From positions 1-64,000 of the forward strand of contig CAMVLO010000008.1 of the NCBI GenBank assembly GCA_947168365.1: a stretch of 64,000 bases of DNA. The letters are read 5' to 3'. The notes under the pieces are model-generated. The model saw only the letters and a program-made list of their open reading frames with translations, was not told the DNA's origin and searched no databases. Numbering within the stretch: the first letter of the stretch is position 1; every line of letters begins with the position of its first letter. The stretch comes from UBA3824 sp017541145 (GTDB taxonomy: Bacteria > Bacteroidota > Bacteroidia > Bacteroidales > UBA3824). Below are positions 1 through 9,700 of the stretch, piece by piece. A program made the translations under genes and the position numbers.

Positions 1-54
1 CTCGCGACCCCATGCGTGACAGGCATGTATTCTAACCAACTGAACTACCGAACC
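1..54 (-). tRNA. tRNA-Asp (GTC), 3' end cut off by window
   Basis: Read on the minus strand, this is the 5' part of a tRNA. It has an acceptor strand GGTTCGG, then TA, a D-stem starting GTTC, and a five-base anticodon stem CATGC/GCATG enclosing a loop with anticodon GTC. The T-arm and 3' acceptor strand lie beyond the window start. Confidence 0.93.
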
Positions 55-75
55 ATATCCCCTTCGTTTGCGATG

Positions 76-107
76 CAAAGGTAGATACAATTTCTGAATC
101 TACACAA
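76..107 (-). promoter_or_regulatory. Bacteroidota-type promoter for tRNA-Asp
   Basis: On the minus strand TACCTTTG (76-83) matches the -7 consensus TAnnTTTG. A TTG at 105-107 lies 21 nt further upstream, as expected for the -33 element. The tRNA 5' end is about 21 nt downstream. Confidence 0.65.
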
Positions 108-198
108 CTTTTTAAGAGTTTTTTTTAATCTTTTTTCAAAAAAATTTTGTATCTCCTGACCGTCAAACATTTACAAAGGGAGAAAAATTGCATTTTTT

Positions 199-1263
199 TT
201 AGTAATTTAGAGCTGAAATCGAACCGATAAAGTCCAAATTGAAGCTTACTGTAGCCATATCTATCACCATAACTCCTTTACTTACAGAAGCATAAGCTAT
301 TTTTCCATCGCCTAAATATATACCGATTATCGGATAATTGTTTCCTTTCTTGTAAAATACGATATCTGCAAATTTTAGCTTACGTTTGGAACTTTTGGTA
401 AGATTTTTCTTCAACTTATCCGGTGTACGACTCAAAAGTATCTTACTTGCGTTCTCAAAAACACCGCAAATTAAACCCGGACCGTCGGTTGCAACGCCTC
501 GTTCTGATTTTCCGGATTGATATGGCGTACCAAGCCAAGAATTGATTTCTTTCAAAATCGTCAAATCCTCGTTACCCTTAAACTTCACGCCAAATGTTTT
601 CGAGTATTCAGAATACAAATCTGCCACATCTTTTTTGTCATTTGACTTGTTTTTATCAACGCCGTTCACCACATTGTTAGTAGTAGAATTGTCAGCCACA
701 ATACCGCGTTTATCAAGCGATTTTATACGACCGGCAGAATAAAAATTTGTAGCATAATATTTTTGTGTAAGATTATCGGTTTTTACTCCGATATTTTTTG
801 AAGTAGCTGAATGCACAAAAACATCGTCCGACAAATATATCGCAACGTGATAAATACTTCCGTTGGAATTGGCAAAAAACAGCAAATCACCACATTCCAA
901 TTCGTCACGCTCCACTTTGTTGACATCCAAAACCATCGACGATGATGTTCGCTGCAACTTCAGATTGTATACATTTTTGAATACAGTTTGTACAAAACCC
1001 GAACAATCAGTGCCTTTGCCTTTGTTATTAGAACCATATTTATAAGGTGTACCAAGCCATGAAACAACTTCTTTCAAAAGCGCAAGATCCTCAGTTCCTT
1101 TAAACTTGGTATTGAGTTTTTCACCGTATTTGTCGTAATCGTTTTTCGATATTTCCAACGGATTGCTTGCAGTATCAGTGTTACTGTCATCATCAGGAAC
1201 AACAGCCAATGTACTTACTGTCAACAAAATACCGGCAGCAGTTATTATGTATTTTCTTTTCAT
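199..1263 (-). CDS. Secreted NlpC/P60 hydrolase with one active and one degenerate domain
   Basis: A 354-residue protein with an N-terminal signal peptide and two NlpC/P60-like domains. These papain-fold enzymes cleave peptidoglycan stem peptides in the periplasm. Domain 1 (about residues 57-180) has the expected DCSGF motif with Cys87, plus His139 and His151. Domain 2 (about 227-354) keeps the fold landmarks GTPY and IYLGDG. However, DCSGF has become DGPGL, and the two histidine positions are Ile312 and Tyr324, so it should not be catalytic. It is the last gene of an apparent three-gene operon: the start is 2 nt after the DUF5063 stop. Domain 2 might bind wall peptides instead, which is inference. 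Confidence 0.88.
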   Translation of the reverse strand: MKRKYIITAAGILLTVSTLAVVPDDDSNTDTASNPLEISKNDYDKYGEKLNTKFKGTEDLALLKEVVSWLGTPYKYGSNNKGKGTDCSGFVQTVFKNVYNLKLQRTSSSMVLDVNKVERDELECGDLLFFANSNGSIYHVAIYLSDDVFVHSATSKNIGVKTDNLTQKYYATNFYSAGRIKSLDKRGIVADNSTTNNVVNGVDKNKSNDKKDVADLYSEYSKTFGVKFKGNEDLTILKEINSWLGTPYQSGKSERGVATDGPGLICGVFENASKILLSRTPDKLKKNLTKSSKRKLKFADIVFYKKGNNYPIIGIYLGDGKIAYASVSKGVMVIDMATVSFNLDFIGSISALNY

Positions 1264-1265
1264 GA

Positions 1266-1883
1266 TTAATCAATTTTTTTGTGATAACTGTCCATAAAAT
1301 CAGAAAAAAACTTATTGGCTTTGCTGTTTTCCAAGTCCGCCTGAGTTTCGTCTTCTTCGTCATCGTCCTCACTCTGAAGGTCTTCAAGGTAAACCAAAGC
1401 GTGAAGTGCCGCCAAAAGTGACAAGGTTCTAAATCCCCAATATTCCTTGAAATCGTTGATAAGCTCAATTCTGGATGCTGTGGCGCACTCTTCGGAGGCT
1501 GAACGACAATTTTCTACAAAATTTTTGAGATTGTGGTAAATATCTGCAATGGCTTCCGAAATTTCTACCTGTTCGTAACGTGAATCGTTAGTAGCTGAGT
1601 TGTAGACATTTATATATTGATCGTAAACTCCTAATTTCTGACTTGCCGTACGCTTGATGTACTCATATTCGTACTCAGAGAGAAATGCTTCTGATTCGCC
1701 TTCAAATTCGTGATTTTCATCAGGTTGCAACAATGCTGCTTTCAAATATACCAATGAAAGCAATTTGTGCATTTTGTTGAGATAATCTACTCTTGAAAAC
1801 TTTGCAGTTTTTTCTACAAACGCGCAAAATTCTGTAGCAATTGTTAAAAACTCAATTGTGCTTTTGTCTGAAAATATTTCCAT
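1266..1883 (-). CDS. DUF5063 family protein
   Basis: A 205-residue, acidic, largely helical protein without signal peptide or membrane segment. I recognise it as DUF5063 from the LNKMHKLLSLVYLKAALLP-like N-terminal helix and the central EYIKRTASQKLGVYDQY segment. The family is common in Bacteroidota and its function is unknown. The C-terminal third carries an Asp/Glu run (about residues 176-190). It lies between the SPOR-like gene (11 nt upstream) and the NlpC/P60 gene (2 nt downstream), so it is probably co-transcribed with a cell-envelope unit. Confidence 0.75.
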   Translation of the reverse strand: MEIFSDKSTIEFLTIATEFCAFVEKTAKFSRVDYLNKMHKLLSLVYLKAALLQPDENHEFEGESEAFLSEYEYEYIKRTASQKLGVYDQYINVYNSATNDSRYEQVEISEAIADIYHNLKNFVENCRSASEECATASRIELINDFKEYWGFRTLSLLAALHALVYLEDLQSEDDDEEDETQADLENSKANKFFSDFMDSYHKKID

Positions 1884-1894
1884 TTTTTTTAAAA

Positions 1895-2458
1895 TTATTC
1901 TTCAATTCTATACAATTGTTTTGATCTCTCGGCATCCATCAATTCGTCAAACGGACCAATAGCCAAAGTCTTGAATGTCAAGCTTTCGCGCAATACTGCA
2001 CTGAAATCCGAACATGAACCGGAAGCAACACGTGCCGCCATTCGCTCAAACTGATAAGAATGACTGCGCTCCATGATATTCACTTTCAACAAAAACCAAT
2101 AGCGATTGATTTGTGTACCGCGCTGTGTAACAGTGTCATTCACCATTTTGTAAAGATTTACAGCTTCTTTTGCGGATTCAAAAGTCGGGAAAGGACCAAC
2201 ACTGATTTTTTGTCCGGAAACTGTTCCCGCCCAAAGTTGTTTCTGAAACTGTTTGAGACTGCCGTTGTAGATACTTGTAGAAACCAAGCGCAAGGAATAT
2301 TCTTTCACATGCGTGATTTTGTTTACTGAATTTAGTAATCTTACGTTGAACCAAAAATATGTTCCGTCGTCTTCCTTCTCAGTTTGTGCTACAAGGAGGT
2401 GAGAAACCAAGACAAATAATAATGTCAAAAATAAGTTTTTTAGATGTAAAATTCTCAT
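1895..2458 (-). CDS. Secreted protein with SPOR-like segments
   Basis: A 187-residue protein with a clear signal peptide ending near VAQ (residue 25). Two segments resemble the end of SPOR domains, which bind denuded peptidoglycan glycan: KISVGPFPTFESAKEA and TLAIGPFDELMDAERS. The spacing (about 85 residues) suggests a duplicated unit. The assignment is by motif resemblance only, so it could be another periplasmic Bacteroidota family. It is the first gene of the apparent operon with the DUF5063 and NlpC/P60 genes, which fits a cell-wall role. Confidence 0.6.
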   Translation of the reverse strand: MRILHLKNLFLTLLFVLVSHLLVAQTEKEDDGTYFWFNVRLLNSVNKITHVKEYSLRLVSTSIYNGSLKQFQKQLWAGTVSGQKISVGPFPTFESAKEAVNLYKMVNDTVTQRGTQINRYWFLLKVNIMERSHSYQFERMAARVASGSCSDFSAVLRESLTFKTLAIGPFDELMDAERSKQLYRIEE

Positions 2459-2481
2459 ATCTCGATATTTTTATTTGATTA

Positions 2482-2510
2482 CAAAGTTACAAATAAAACA
2501 TCAAAACAAA
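2482..2510 (-). promoter_or_regulatory. Promoter of the SPOR-like/DUF5063/NlpC operon
   Basis: On the minus strand TAACTTTG (2482-2489) is a perfect TAnnTTTG -7 box, and a TTTG (2507-2510) lies 17 nt upstream. The gap is slightly short of the usual 19-21 nt. The start codon is about 24 nt downstream. Confidence 0.5.
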
Positions 2511-2521
2511 AGAATTTATTG

Positions 2522-3991
2522 TCAAAAATCGTATCGTGGAAGCCGGTAAACTGAAATTTGTTTTTCAAAAGAGTAGTTTTTGTAATCGGTAATCTCCACT
2601 TTTATGACGTTGAGACCCGGAATTAATGCCACAGTATATTCCAACGGAAAATCGCAACCGCTGTTCTGAGTGCCTTCGTCCGGTTTTTGAAATCCTGAAT
2701 CATGTATTTGCTGTTGATTGTTTACAAATACACGTACTTTGTTTGGTACGCCAAAACTGTTCAGACACATCTTGAATGTAAGTTCATCGCGCAATGTTGT
2801 AGAAACCGAATCCCGTGGAAATGAGAAGAACAGGTCGGTTCTTTCGTTGTTTTTCATTTTCAAAACCGCCATGTCCCAACCCTTGCCGAACGCAAATGTA
2901 GTACCGGCTATCAACAATCCGTTGTCACGAGTTTCTACAATTGATTTTGCATAATCCTGACTTTTGCGCTTGAAAACGTTTTGCCAAATCAAATCGCCGT
3001 CACTATTATATTTTAGCATCAAAAAGCTTGATTGGTCTTTTATATTTGACATCTGAAAACCGCAAATCACAAAAGCATTATCGTAAGTTTCCACCAAATC
3101 GGTGCCTTCTTCCCAACTTTCGTTGCCGTAAGTGCGTGTCCAAATGGTGTCGCCGTTCATATCTGTTTTTACTACAAGTACGTCATAATCAGTAACTGAC
3201 GCCATTTTTGTATAACCGGTTGCCATTATCATACTATCGCGGGTAGCAATTATCGACGAACCGCAACTCCACTGATTCATATCGTACCATTGCGACCAAG
3301 AATCTTTGCCGTCCGCCTCTATTCTTACAATCGACATCACTTTCTTGCCGCCGTCACCGCTTCCGATATAGCCCGTTACTACAAAACCTCCGTCGTAACA
3401 TTCCGCAATAGAGGTTGCCTTGTCGTCGTGACTGCTACCAAACTGCGTATCCCACAGAAGGTTGCCGTTGCTGTCAGTTTTCAAAATATACCAATTGGGT
3501 TCAGCATCAAAATTAGAAGTTGAAAATCCGGCTACAGCATAGCCGCCGTCTTTTGTCTCAATTACTTTTGCTCCCTGTTCGTCACCCTCACCGCCAAATG
3601 TTCTGTGCCAAAGGATGTTACCTACAGAATCTATTTTCATAAGCAAAAGATTACTTTGAAATTCGCGTTTACGGATAGCATAGCCTGTTACAACATAATT
3701 GCTGTCGGAAGTCTGAATGATACTGTTGCAGGCTGAAATAAAATAATCGGCAAAAGTTTTTCCCCATCGTCCCCGGCTGTCGTTACGCAATTTTACGAGC
3801 CAAAGATTGTGTTCCTGTTGTTTGGCAAAACCGCCAAGAATATAATCACCGTCACGGCTTTCGATGCACGAATTAGCTTCGTCCCAACCGTCACCGCCAA
3901 ATGTAGTTGCCCACTCCATCGTATACTGTGCGTAAACGTTGGTACTAAATGTGAACAATAATAAGAATAATATTTTGTTTATAATTTTCAT
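2522..3991 (-). CDS. Secreted seven-repeat protein, probable beta-propeller
   Basis: A 489-residue protein with a signal peptide (cleavage near VYAQ, residue 22). Residues about 25-375 contain seven repeats of roughly 50 residues. Each has the pattern W-x2-TFGG-x5-A-x3-I-x2-RDGGY-x3-GF followed by a Leu/Val-Lys strand. Seven such strands suggest a seven-bladed propeller. The last 110 residues look like a beta-sandwich with no repeat. I see no T9SS sorting tail: it ends in YRLPRYDF. The function is unknown; an extracellular binding protein is plausible. Confidence 0.72.
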   Translation of the reverse strand: MKIINKILFLLLFTFSTNVYAQYTMEWATTFGGDGWDEANSCIESRDGDYILGGFAKQQEHNLWLVKLRNDSRGRWGKTFADYFISACNSIIQTSDSNYVVTGYAIRKREFQSNLLLMKIDSVGNILWHRTFGGEGDEQGAKVIETKDGGYAVAGFSTSNFDAEPNWYILKTDSNGNLLWDTQFGSSHDDKATSIAECYDGGFVVTGYIGSGDGGKKVMSIVRIEADGKDSWSQWYDMNQWSCGSSIIATRDSMIMATGYTKMASVTDYDVLVVKTDMNGDTIWTRTYGNESWEEGTDLVETYDNAFVICGFQMSNIKDQSSFLMLKYNSDGDLIWQNVFKRKSQDYAKSIVETRDNGLLIAGTTFAFGKGWDMAVLKMKNNERTDLFFSFPRDSVSTTLRDELTFKMCLNSFGVPNKVRVFVNNQQQIHDSGFQKPDEGTQNSGCDFPLEYTVALIPGLNVIKVEITDYKNYSFEKQISVYRLPRYDF

Positions 3992-4043
3992 TTCCCTTTA
4001 TTCTTTGGGATTGCAATGATTATGCCACATCAATTTTTTTCGT

Positions 4044-4074
4044 CAAAATTAGAAAAATAGAAAATATAAACAAA
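4044..4074 (-). promoter_or_regulatory. Promoter of the seven-repeat protein gene
   Basis: On the minus strand TAATTTTG (4044-4051) matches TAnnTTTG, with TTTG (4071-4074) 19 nt upstream. The -33 element overlaps the T-tract of the rubrerythrin terminator, so the two transcription units abut. Confidence 0.6.
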
Positions 4075-4117
4075 AAAAGAGGTTGTTCAAAAAAAAAGAT
4101 TTTTTCCGAACAACCCC
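4072..4117 (-). terminator. Rho-independent terminator of rubrerythrin
   Basis: The minus strand forms an 8-bp stem GGTTGTTC/GAACAACC (4108-4115 with 4081-4088). It is followed by a run of T, 23 nt after the rubrerythrin stop codon. Confidence 0.85.
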
Positions 4118-4139
4118 CGATAAACCTAAAAATGTGACA

Positions 4140-4688
4140 CTATTTTCCGAAATAACGGTCGTAAAGACCTTTGAAACCGCGACCGTGACGAGCCTCGTCT
4201 TTTGCCATTTCGTGTACTGTATCATGAATTGCATCGTGACCTATTTCTTTGGCTTTCTTTGCAATACGTAATTTGTCAGCACAAGCACCGGCTTCGGCAT
4301 TCATACGTTTTTCAAGATTTGTTTTGGTATCCCAAACCACATCGCCCAAAAGCTCAGCAAATTTTGCAGCATGCTCGGCTTCTTCAAAAGCGTAACGTTT
4401 GAAAGCTTCGGCAATCTCCGGATAACCTTCCCGATCGGCTTGACGACTCATCGCCAAATACATCCCGACTTCTGTACACTCTCCGGTGAAATGATTGTTG
4501 AGATCTTTTATCATCTCTTCGTCGGTTCCTTTTGCAGTTCCCAATTCATGTTCGGTAGGAAATGACAAATTAGTTTCGTCTAATTCTTTAAATTTTGACT
4601 TAGGAGCTTTGCACTGAGGACACTTCTCTGGCGGTTCCTCTCCTTCATGTACAAATCCGCAGATTGCACAAATCCATTTTTTTTTCAT
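4140..4688 (-). CDS. Reverse-order rubrerythrin (N-terminal rubredoxin, C-terminal ferritin-like)
   Basis: Rubrerythrins reduce hydrogen peroxide in the cytoplasm of anaerobes. The N-terminus carries the rubredoxin iron site, ICAICG and CPQCK (four cysteines). The ferritin-like diiron helices follow, with glutamates in CTEVGMYLAM, EEAEHAAKF and DEARHGRGF. Classical rubrerythrins have rubredoxin at the C-terminus, so the order here is swapped, as in 'reverse' rubrerythrins. I start at the ATG at 4688 (182 residues), placing the rubredoxin at the extreme N-terminus. An in-frame ATG 20 codons upstream adds only a Lys/Ile/Asn-rich extension unlike the family. It has its own promoter and terminator. 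Confidence 0.9.
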   Translation of the reverse strand: MKKKWICAICGFVHEGEEPPEKCPQCKAPKSKFKELDETNLSFPTEHELGTAKGTDEEMIKDLNNHFTGECTEVGMYLAMSRQADREGYPEIAEAFKRYAFEEAEHAAKFAELLGDVVWDTKTNLEKRMNAEAGACADKLRIAKKAKEIGHDAIHDTVHEMAKDEARHGRGFKGLYDRYFGK

Positions 4689-4753
4689 AATGAAAATTTT
4701 TATTGTTTGATTGATTTTTTTATTTATTAGTTTTTTGATGTTTTTCAACTGCT

Positions 4754-4783
4754 CAAATTTAAATAAGTTTTAATCATGACAAA
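4754..4783 (-). promoter_or_regulatory. Rubrerythrin promoter
   Basis: On the minus strand TAAATTTG (4754-4761) with TTTG (4780-4783) 18 nt upstream. The transcript would start about 60 nt before the chosen ATG at 4688. This places the alternative upstream ATG (4748) very close to the transcript start and supports the downstream start. Confidence 0.6.
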
Positions 4784-5095
4784 AATATTATTACTTAAAA
4801 AATGTTAACAACCAACTTTTCCTAAGTAACGGATGATTCCGACACAGGAAAAATAGCATCAACTAAAGCAGAGAAAGTTAAAACAATAAAAACACTTTAT
4901 ATATAATACAATCAAAACACACACAAAAAGTAAAATAGTGATTATACAATAAACATGTTGTTAACAATATTTTTACACTAAAAATTATAATTTAAACGTT
5001 AGCGCACTGATTATCAAAAATATATCAAGTTTCCAACAATAAAAAAAATAATAAAAAAGAAAATTCTCACACAATAAAGGAATGTTAATGTTCGT
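4784..5095. other. AT-rich divergent intergenic region
   Basis: About 310 bp between the rubrerythrin promoter and the promoter of the small membrane protein. It is very AT-rich with stops in every frame. I see no RNA gene and no strong hairpin. It may hold regulatory sites, but I recognise none. Confidence 0.5.
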
Positions 5096-5103
5096 TATCT
5101 TTG
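5096..5103 (+). promoter_or_regulatory. -7 element before the 35-residue gene
   Basis: TATCTTTG matches TAnnTTTG exactly and lies 45 nt upstream of the ATG at 5149. No convincing -33 TTG is present. Confidence 0.5.
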
Positions 5104-5148
5104 CAAAATAATAAATAACCAAACAACAACAAAAAAAAATAAAACAAA

Positions 5149-5256
5149 ATGAATACAGAAAATTTAGTTGACATCTTATTAGTTTTAGGCGTTTTAATAG
5201 GAATCGCTTATGCGGCTATCGAAGTTAAAAGAAATAATAGCCCAAAAAGCAATTAG
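5149..5256 (+). CDS. Small single-pass membrane protein (35 aa)
   Basis: ATG to TAG encodes 35 residues. There is a short polar N-terminus (MNTENLVD), one hydrophobic helix of about 16 residues (ILLVLGVLIGIAYAAI) and a basic tail (EVKRNNSPKSN). The positive-outside-helix pattern suggests an N-out, C-in membrane peptide. Support for a real gene is the dedicated -7 box, the typical A-rich leader before the ATG, and a sensible topology in a region otherwise full of stops. I recognise no family. Gap to cca: 52 nt, with another promoter in between. Confidence 0.6.
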   Translation: MNTENLVDILLVLGVLIGIAYAAIEVKRNNSPKSN

Positions 5257-5276
5257 TTAATAAGAAAAAAAATTAT

Positions 5277-5284
5277 TAACTTTG
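5277..5284 (+). promoter_or_regulatory. -7 element of the cca-porU unit
   Basis: TAACTTTG, a perfect TAnnTTTG match, 24 nt before the cca start codon. No clear -33 TTG is visible. Confidence 0.5.
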
Positions 5285-5308
5285 CCGTCTAAAAACTAAG
5301 TAAAGAGA

Positions 5309-6742
5309 ATGGCCAATTTAAAACACAAATTAGAAAATCCAATATTTCACCAAATTGCACAAGTAGCGAAAGAATCAAATACAAAAGTCTATGTAATAGG
5401 TGGTTATGTACGAGATTTATTATTAGGGATACCTTGCAAAGATCTGGACTTTGTAATAGCAGGTAGCGGAATCGAATTTGCACAAAAAATTGGCGAAAAA
5501 CTCAAATGCAAACGCAATGTAGTGGTTTACAGAAACTTCGGAACAGCTATGTTGCGTTACCGCGGCATCGAATTGGAATTTGTAGGAGCCAGAAAAGAAT
5601 CTTACGACAGAAATTCCAGAAAACCCATTGTAGAAGATGGTACACTTGACGACGACCAAAAACGCAGAGATTTTACTATCAATGCGTTAGCAATTTCTTT
5701 GAATCCGGAGGACTTCGGCGAACTTACCGATCCGTTCAACGGTCTCAAAGATTTGGAAAATCAAATTATCAAAACTCCGCTCGATCCGGATATTACGTTT
5801 TCTGACGATCCGCTGAGGATGTTGCGTGCAATTAGATTTGCATGCCGACTCGGTTTTACAATTCACCCTCAAACCGAAGCTGCGATCGCCAAAAACAAAG
5901 AACGGATGTCCATAGTTTCTAAAGAAAGAATCGTAGACGAGCTGAACAAGATAATGATGACCAACAATCCGTCAGTAGGTTTCAAACTGCTCGACAAAAC
6001 AGGTTTGTTGGAATTAATTTTACCGCAACTCACTAAACTTAAAGGTGTTGAGGTGAAAGAAGGTCGCGCTCATAAGGAAATCTTTCTACACACCCTTCAA
6101 GTCTTGGACAATGTAGCAGCCGTCAGCGACAATATGTGGCTGAGGTATGCCGCTTTGTTTCATGATATCGCAAAACCTAACGTGAAAAAGTTCATTAATA
6201 ATACTTGGACTTTCCATAATCACGAATTTATAGGTGCGAAAATGATTCCGACAATTTTCAAAGCAATGAAACTTCCTCTCAACGACAAAATGAAGTATGT
6301 GCAAAAAATTGTAGGAATGCACCATCGCGCTATCCCGATTTCAAACAATGAGATTACCGATTCAGCAGTACGCCGTCTGATGTACGATGCGGGTACAGAT
6401 TTGGACGACCTTCTCATATTGTGCGAAGCCGATATTACTTCTAAAATTGAAGAAAAGAAAATCAAATTTCTCAACAACTACAAAATCGTTAGAAGAAAGA
6501 TTAAAGAGTTGGAACAAAAAGACTTCCGCAGAACTTGGCAACCGCCAATCGACGGAAATTTTATCATGGAAACTTTCAACTTGAAACCTTCTCGTCTTGT
6601 AGGTCAAATCAAAGACTGTATAAAAGATTCAATTCTTGACGGAAAAATTGAAAATACTTTTGAAGCAGCCTACAATTTGATGTTGAAAAAAGGCGAAGAA
6701 AACGGACTGAAACCTGTAAAAAATTTATCTGAAAATAAGTAA
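5309..6742 (+). CDS. cca: CCA tRNA nucleotidyltransferase with HD domain
   Basis: A 477-residue cytoplasmic protein of the class II nucleotidyltransferase family, which adds or repairs the 3' CCA of tRNAs. The head domain carries IGGYVRD and the metal-binding DLD in CKDLDFVIA. RRDFTINALAISL and DPLRMLRAIRFACRLGF follow. An HD domain (HTLQVLDNV, then ALFHDIAKP) sits near residues 256-300, as in bacterial HD-containing CCA enzymes. Neither tmRNA nor several tRNAs here encode CCA, so the enzyme is required. The porU start lies 3 nt after its stop. Confidence 0.92.
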   Translation: MANLKHKLENPIFHQIAQVAKESNTKVYVIGGYVRDLLLGIPCKDLDFVIAGSGIEFAQKIGEKLKCKRNVVVYRNFGTAMLRYRGIELEFVGARKESYDRNSRKPIVEDGTLDDDQKRRDFTINALAISLNPEDFGELTDPFNGLKDLENQIIKTPLDPDITFSDDPLRMLRAIRFACRLGFTIHPQTEAAIAKNKERMSIVSKERIVDELNKIMMTNNPSVGFKLLDKTGLLELILPQLTKLKGVEVKEGRAHKEIFLHTLQVLDNVAAVSDNMWLRYAALFHDIAKPNVKKFINNTWTFHNHEFIGAKMIPTIFKAMKLPLNDKMKYVQKIVGMHHRAIPISNNEITDSAVRRLMYDAGTDLDDLLILCEADITSKIEEKKIKFLNNYKIVRRKIKELEQKDFRRTWQPPIDGNFIMETFNLKPSRLVGQIKDCIKDSILDGKIENTFEAAYNLMLKKGEENGLKPVKNLSENK

Positions 6743-6745
6743 CAT

Positions 6746-9700
6746 TTGAAAAAAATATACTTTTACATATTTTTTTTGTTAACAATTCTTGTAAAAACAG
6801 AAATTGCTAAATGTCAGCACTTTACAGTTAATCAGTCCGTTCTCAAAAGCGGAAAATGGATAAAAATAGGAATAACAAAAGACGGCATCTACAAAATCAG
6901 TTATCAGAAGCTCAGAGAGTTAGGATTTCAAAATCCGGAAGAGGTAAGAGTTTTTGGAAATGATTTCGGGATGCTGCCTTTTTATAATAACGCTTACCGC
7001 CCCGAAGATTTGATAGAAAATTCGATTCTAAAACAAAACAACAATATTTATTTTTTTGCAAAAGGTTCGGATATTTGGAGCTACAATCAGGACGAACAGA
7101 TGTTTCTTCCTAAAAATCATCTGTTTAGCAATACAGCTTATTATTTCTTAACTGATTGGGATTCAGGCAACAACAATTCAATTATAACTTCAACTCAAAC
7201 AAATTCCGCAGCTCAACAAACTGTAACACAAGGCAATTTTTATTATTGTCACGAGGAAGATGCAATAAATCTTCAGATGAGCGGACGTGATTGGTTCGGA
7301 AAAAATTTCTTTTACAATACTTCACAAAATTTCAATTTTCAATGTTATGATGTTCCTGAATCCGGAAAAATAAAAATATCAGTTGTTGCAAGGTCAAGTA
7401 CAAACAATTCGTTTACTTTTTCTATTGCAAATAGCTCTCACACAGCTACTTGCAATGCAATAACTTCATCAGGACTTTATGCTGACAGACAAACTGTTAG
7501 TTTCGATTACCAGCCACTAAATTCTGAAAATCAAACTGTTACAATCAATTTCAACAAAAATGCAACTTCGGCGGAAGGATATTTGGATTACATAATTCTC
7601 AACACAAGAGAACCGCTTAAATATCAATCTAAACAATTGATGTTCAGAGATATAAACTCAATATCAGAAGGCGCAACGGCAAAATTTGTGATTTCAAATT
7701 GTAAAAGTGATTTAAAAGTCATGGATGTAACCGACTCCCACTCTCCCACTCTATTAAATTACTCATTTTCAGACAGTTATATTACTTTTACAAGTTCGGT
7801 TTCTGAACTAAAAGAATTTGTAATATTTTCAGAATCAGACGCTTACGAACCGTTATTTCTGTCAAAAGATGAACAAAATATTCCGAATCAAAATATTCAT
7901 GCAATGCAAACGCCTGATTTTTTGATAATTACACCGAAAATATTCTTAAATTTTGCCAACCAACTCAAGACATTACATTCTACAGAATTGAATACGGAAA
8001 CTGTAACTATCGAACAGATTTTCAACGAGTTTTCATGCGGCGCAAGAGATGTAACGGCGATAAAAGATGCCATCAGATATTTGTACAAAAAAAACAATCG
8101 CTTGAAATATGTACTTCTTTTTGGCGACGGCTCTGTTGATAATCTGAAAAATACTACAAACAACACGAATTTAATTCCAACGTATCAATCGCCTAACTCT
8201 CTGAACGAAAATAATTTAGGCTCTTTTGTAACTGATGATTATTTTGGGATGCTGGACGACAACGAATACGAATTTTACGGTAATCTTGATATCAGCATCG
8301 GAAGGCTTCCTGCGAAAAATGCAACCGATGCTCAAATTTTAGTCAACAAAATAAAAGATTACATGACTAAAAATTCCGGAAGATATTGGAAAAAAAATAT
8401 AACTATCGTAGCGGATGACGAGGACAACAATCTTCACGCGCAACAAGCTGATAATTTGGCAGTTGACACCGAAAACGAAAATCCGCAATACAATGTAAAA
8501 AAAATATATATCGACGCTTACAAACAAATTTCAACCGCAACGGGAAACACATATCCGAAAGCCCGCGAGGAAATTTTGAACACAATAAACAATGGAACGC
8601 AAATTTTGTATTATGCAGGTCACGGCGGAATGAACTTTTTTGCCGATGAACGCATCCTCACAAATGCAGATATTGACGATTTAACAAATCAAAAAAAATT
8701 ACCGTTGATAATTACAGCATCATGCAATATTGGACATTTTGACTATTATGACCGAACTACTGATAAAAATATTAATTCTCCGGCGGAACATCTACTTCTG
8801 AATCCAAAAGGCGGTGCGATAGCGATGCTCACCACTACACGCGAAGTTTTGGCAAACGAAAACTTTAATCTCAGTAAAAATATTTTTAATTATATCTTTG
8901 ACCGAAATTTACGTTTCGGCGATATCATAAGGTTAGCAAAAATTAAAACCGACGACCAAAACATGCTAAATTTCACGCTGTTAGGCGACCCGGCTTTGAA
9001 ACTTGAAATTCCGGATTTTGATATCAAAGTAACAAAAATCAACAACAAAAATTTTGAAAATTTTGATGATACAATAAAAGCTCTTGGCACTTACGAAATT
9101 GAATGTCAAATAGTTAACGCACCGAATTTCAACGGCACAGCTTTCGTAACTCTGTACGACAAAATCAAAGAGATGTCAACACAAAATAATGACGGCATTG
9201 GAGCTTTTGAATATCAGGATTTTACGACTAAAATTTTTGAAGGTAACTGTACTGTAAACAACGGAATTTTCAAATTCAAATTTTTAGTTACGAAAGATAT
9301 TGATTATGAAATTGGTAATGGTAAACTAAGTTTATACGCTGATAACGAAGAAGTTAGTGCAACCGGATTTACTAAAAAAATTAAAATAGGAAGTTCTGAA
9401 ACCAACGCAACTGCCGACAATCAAGGTCCGGACATCAAATTGTATCTTGATAATTATGAGTTTACCGACGGCGGCAAAACGTCCAAATCGCCGACTTTGA
9501 TTGCTGAACTTTCCGACTCGTCCGGAATAAATATCACCAATGCCAACAACGGTCACCAAATAAGTTTAAGTTTGGACAATTCGTCTGCAACTGTTTCTCT
9601 TACAGATTATTACAAAGTCAACAAAGATTCGTACACTTCAGGAAAAATCGAATATCAATTGCAAAATCTCAACGAAGGAAATCACACGCTGAAACTGAAA

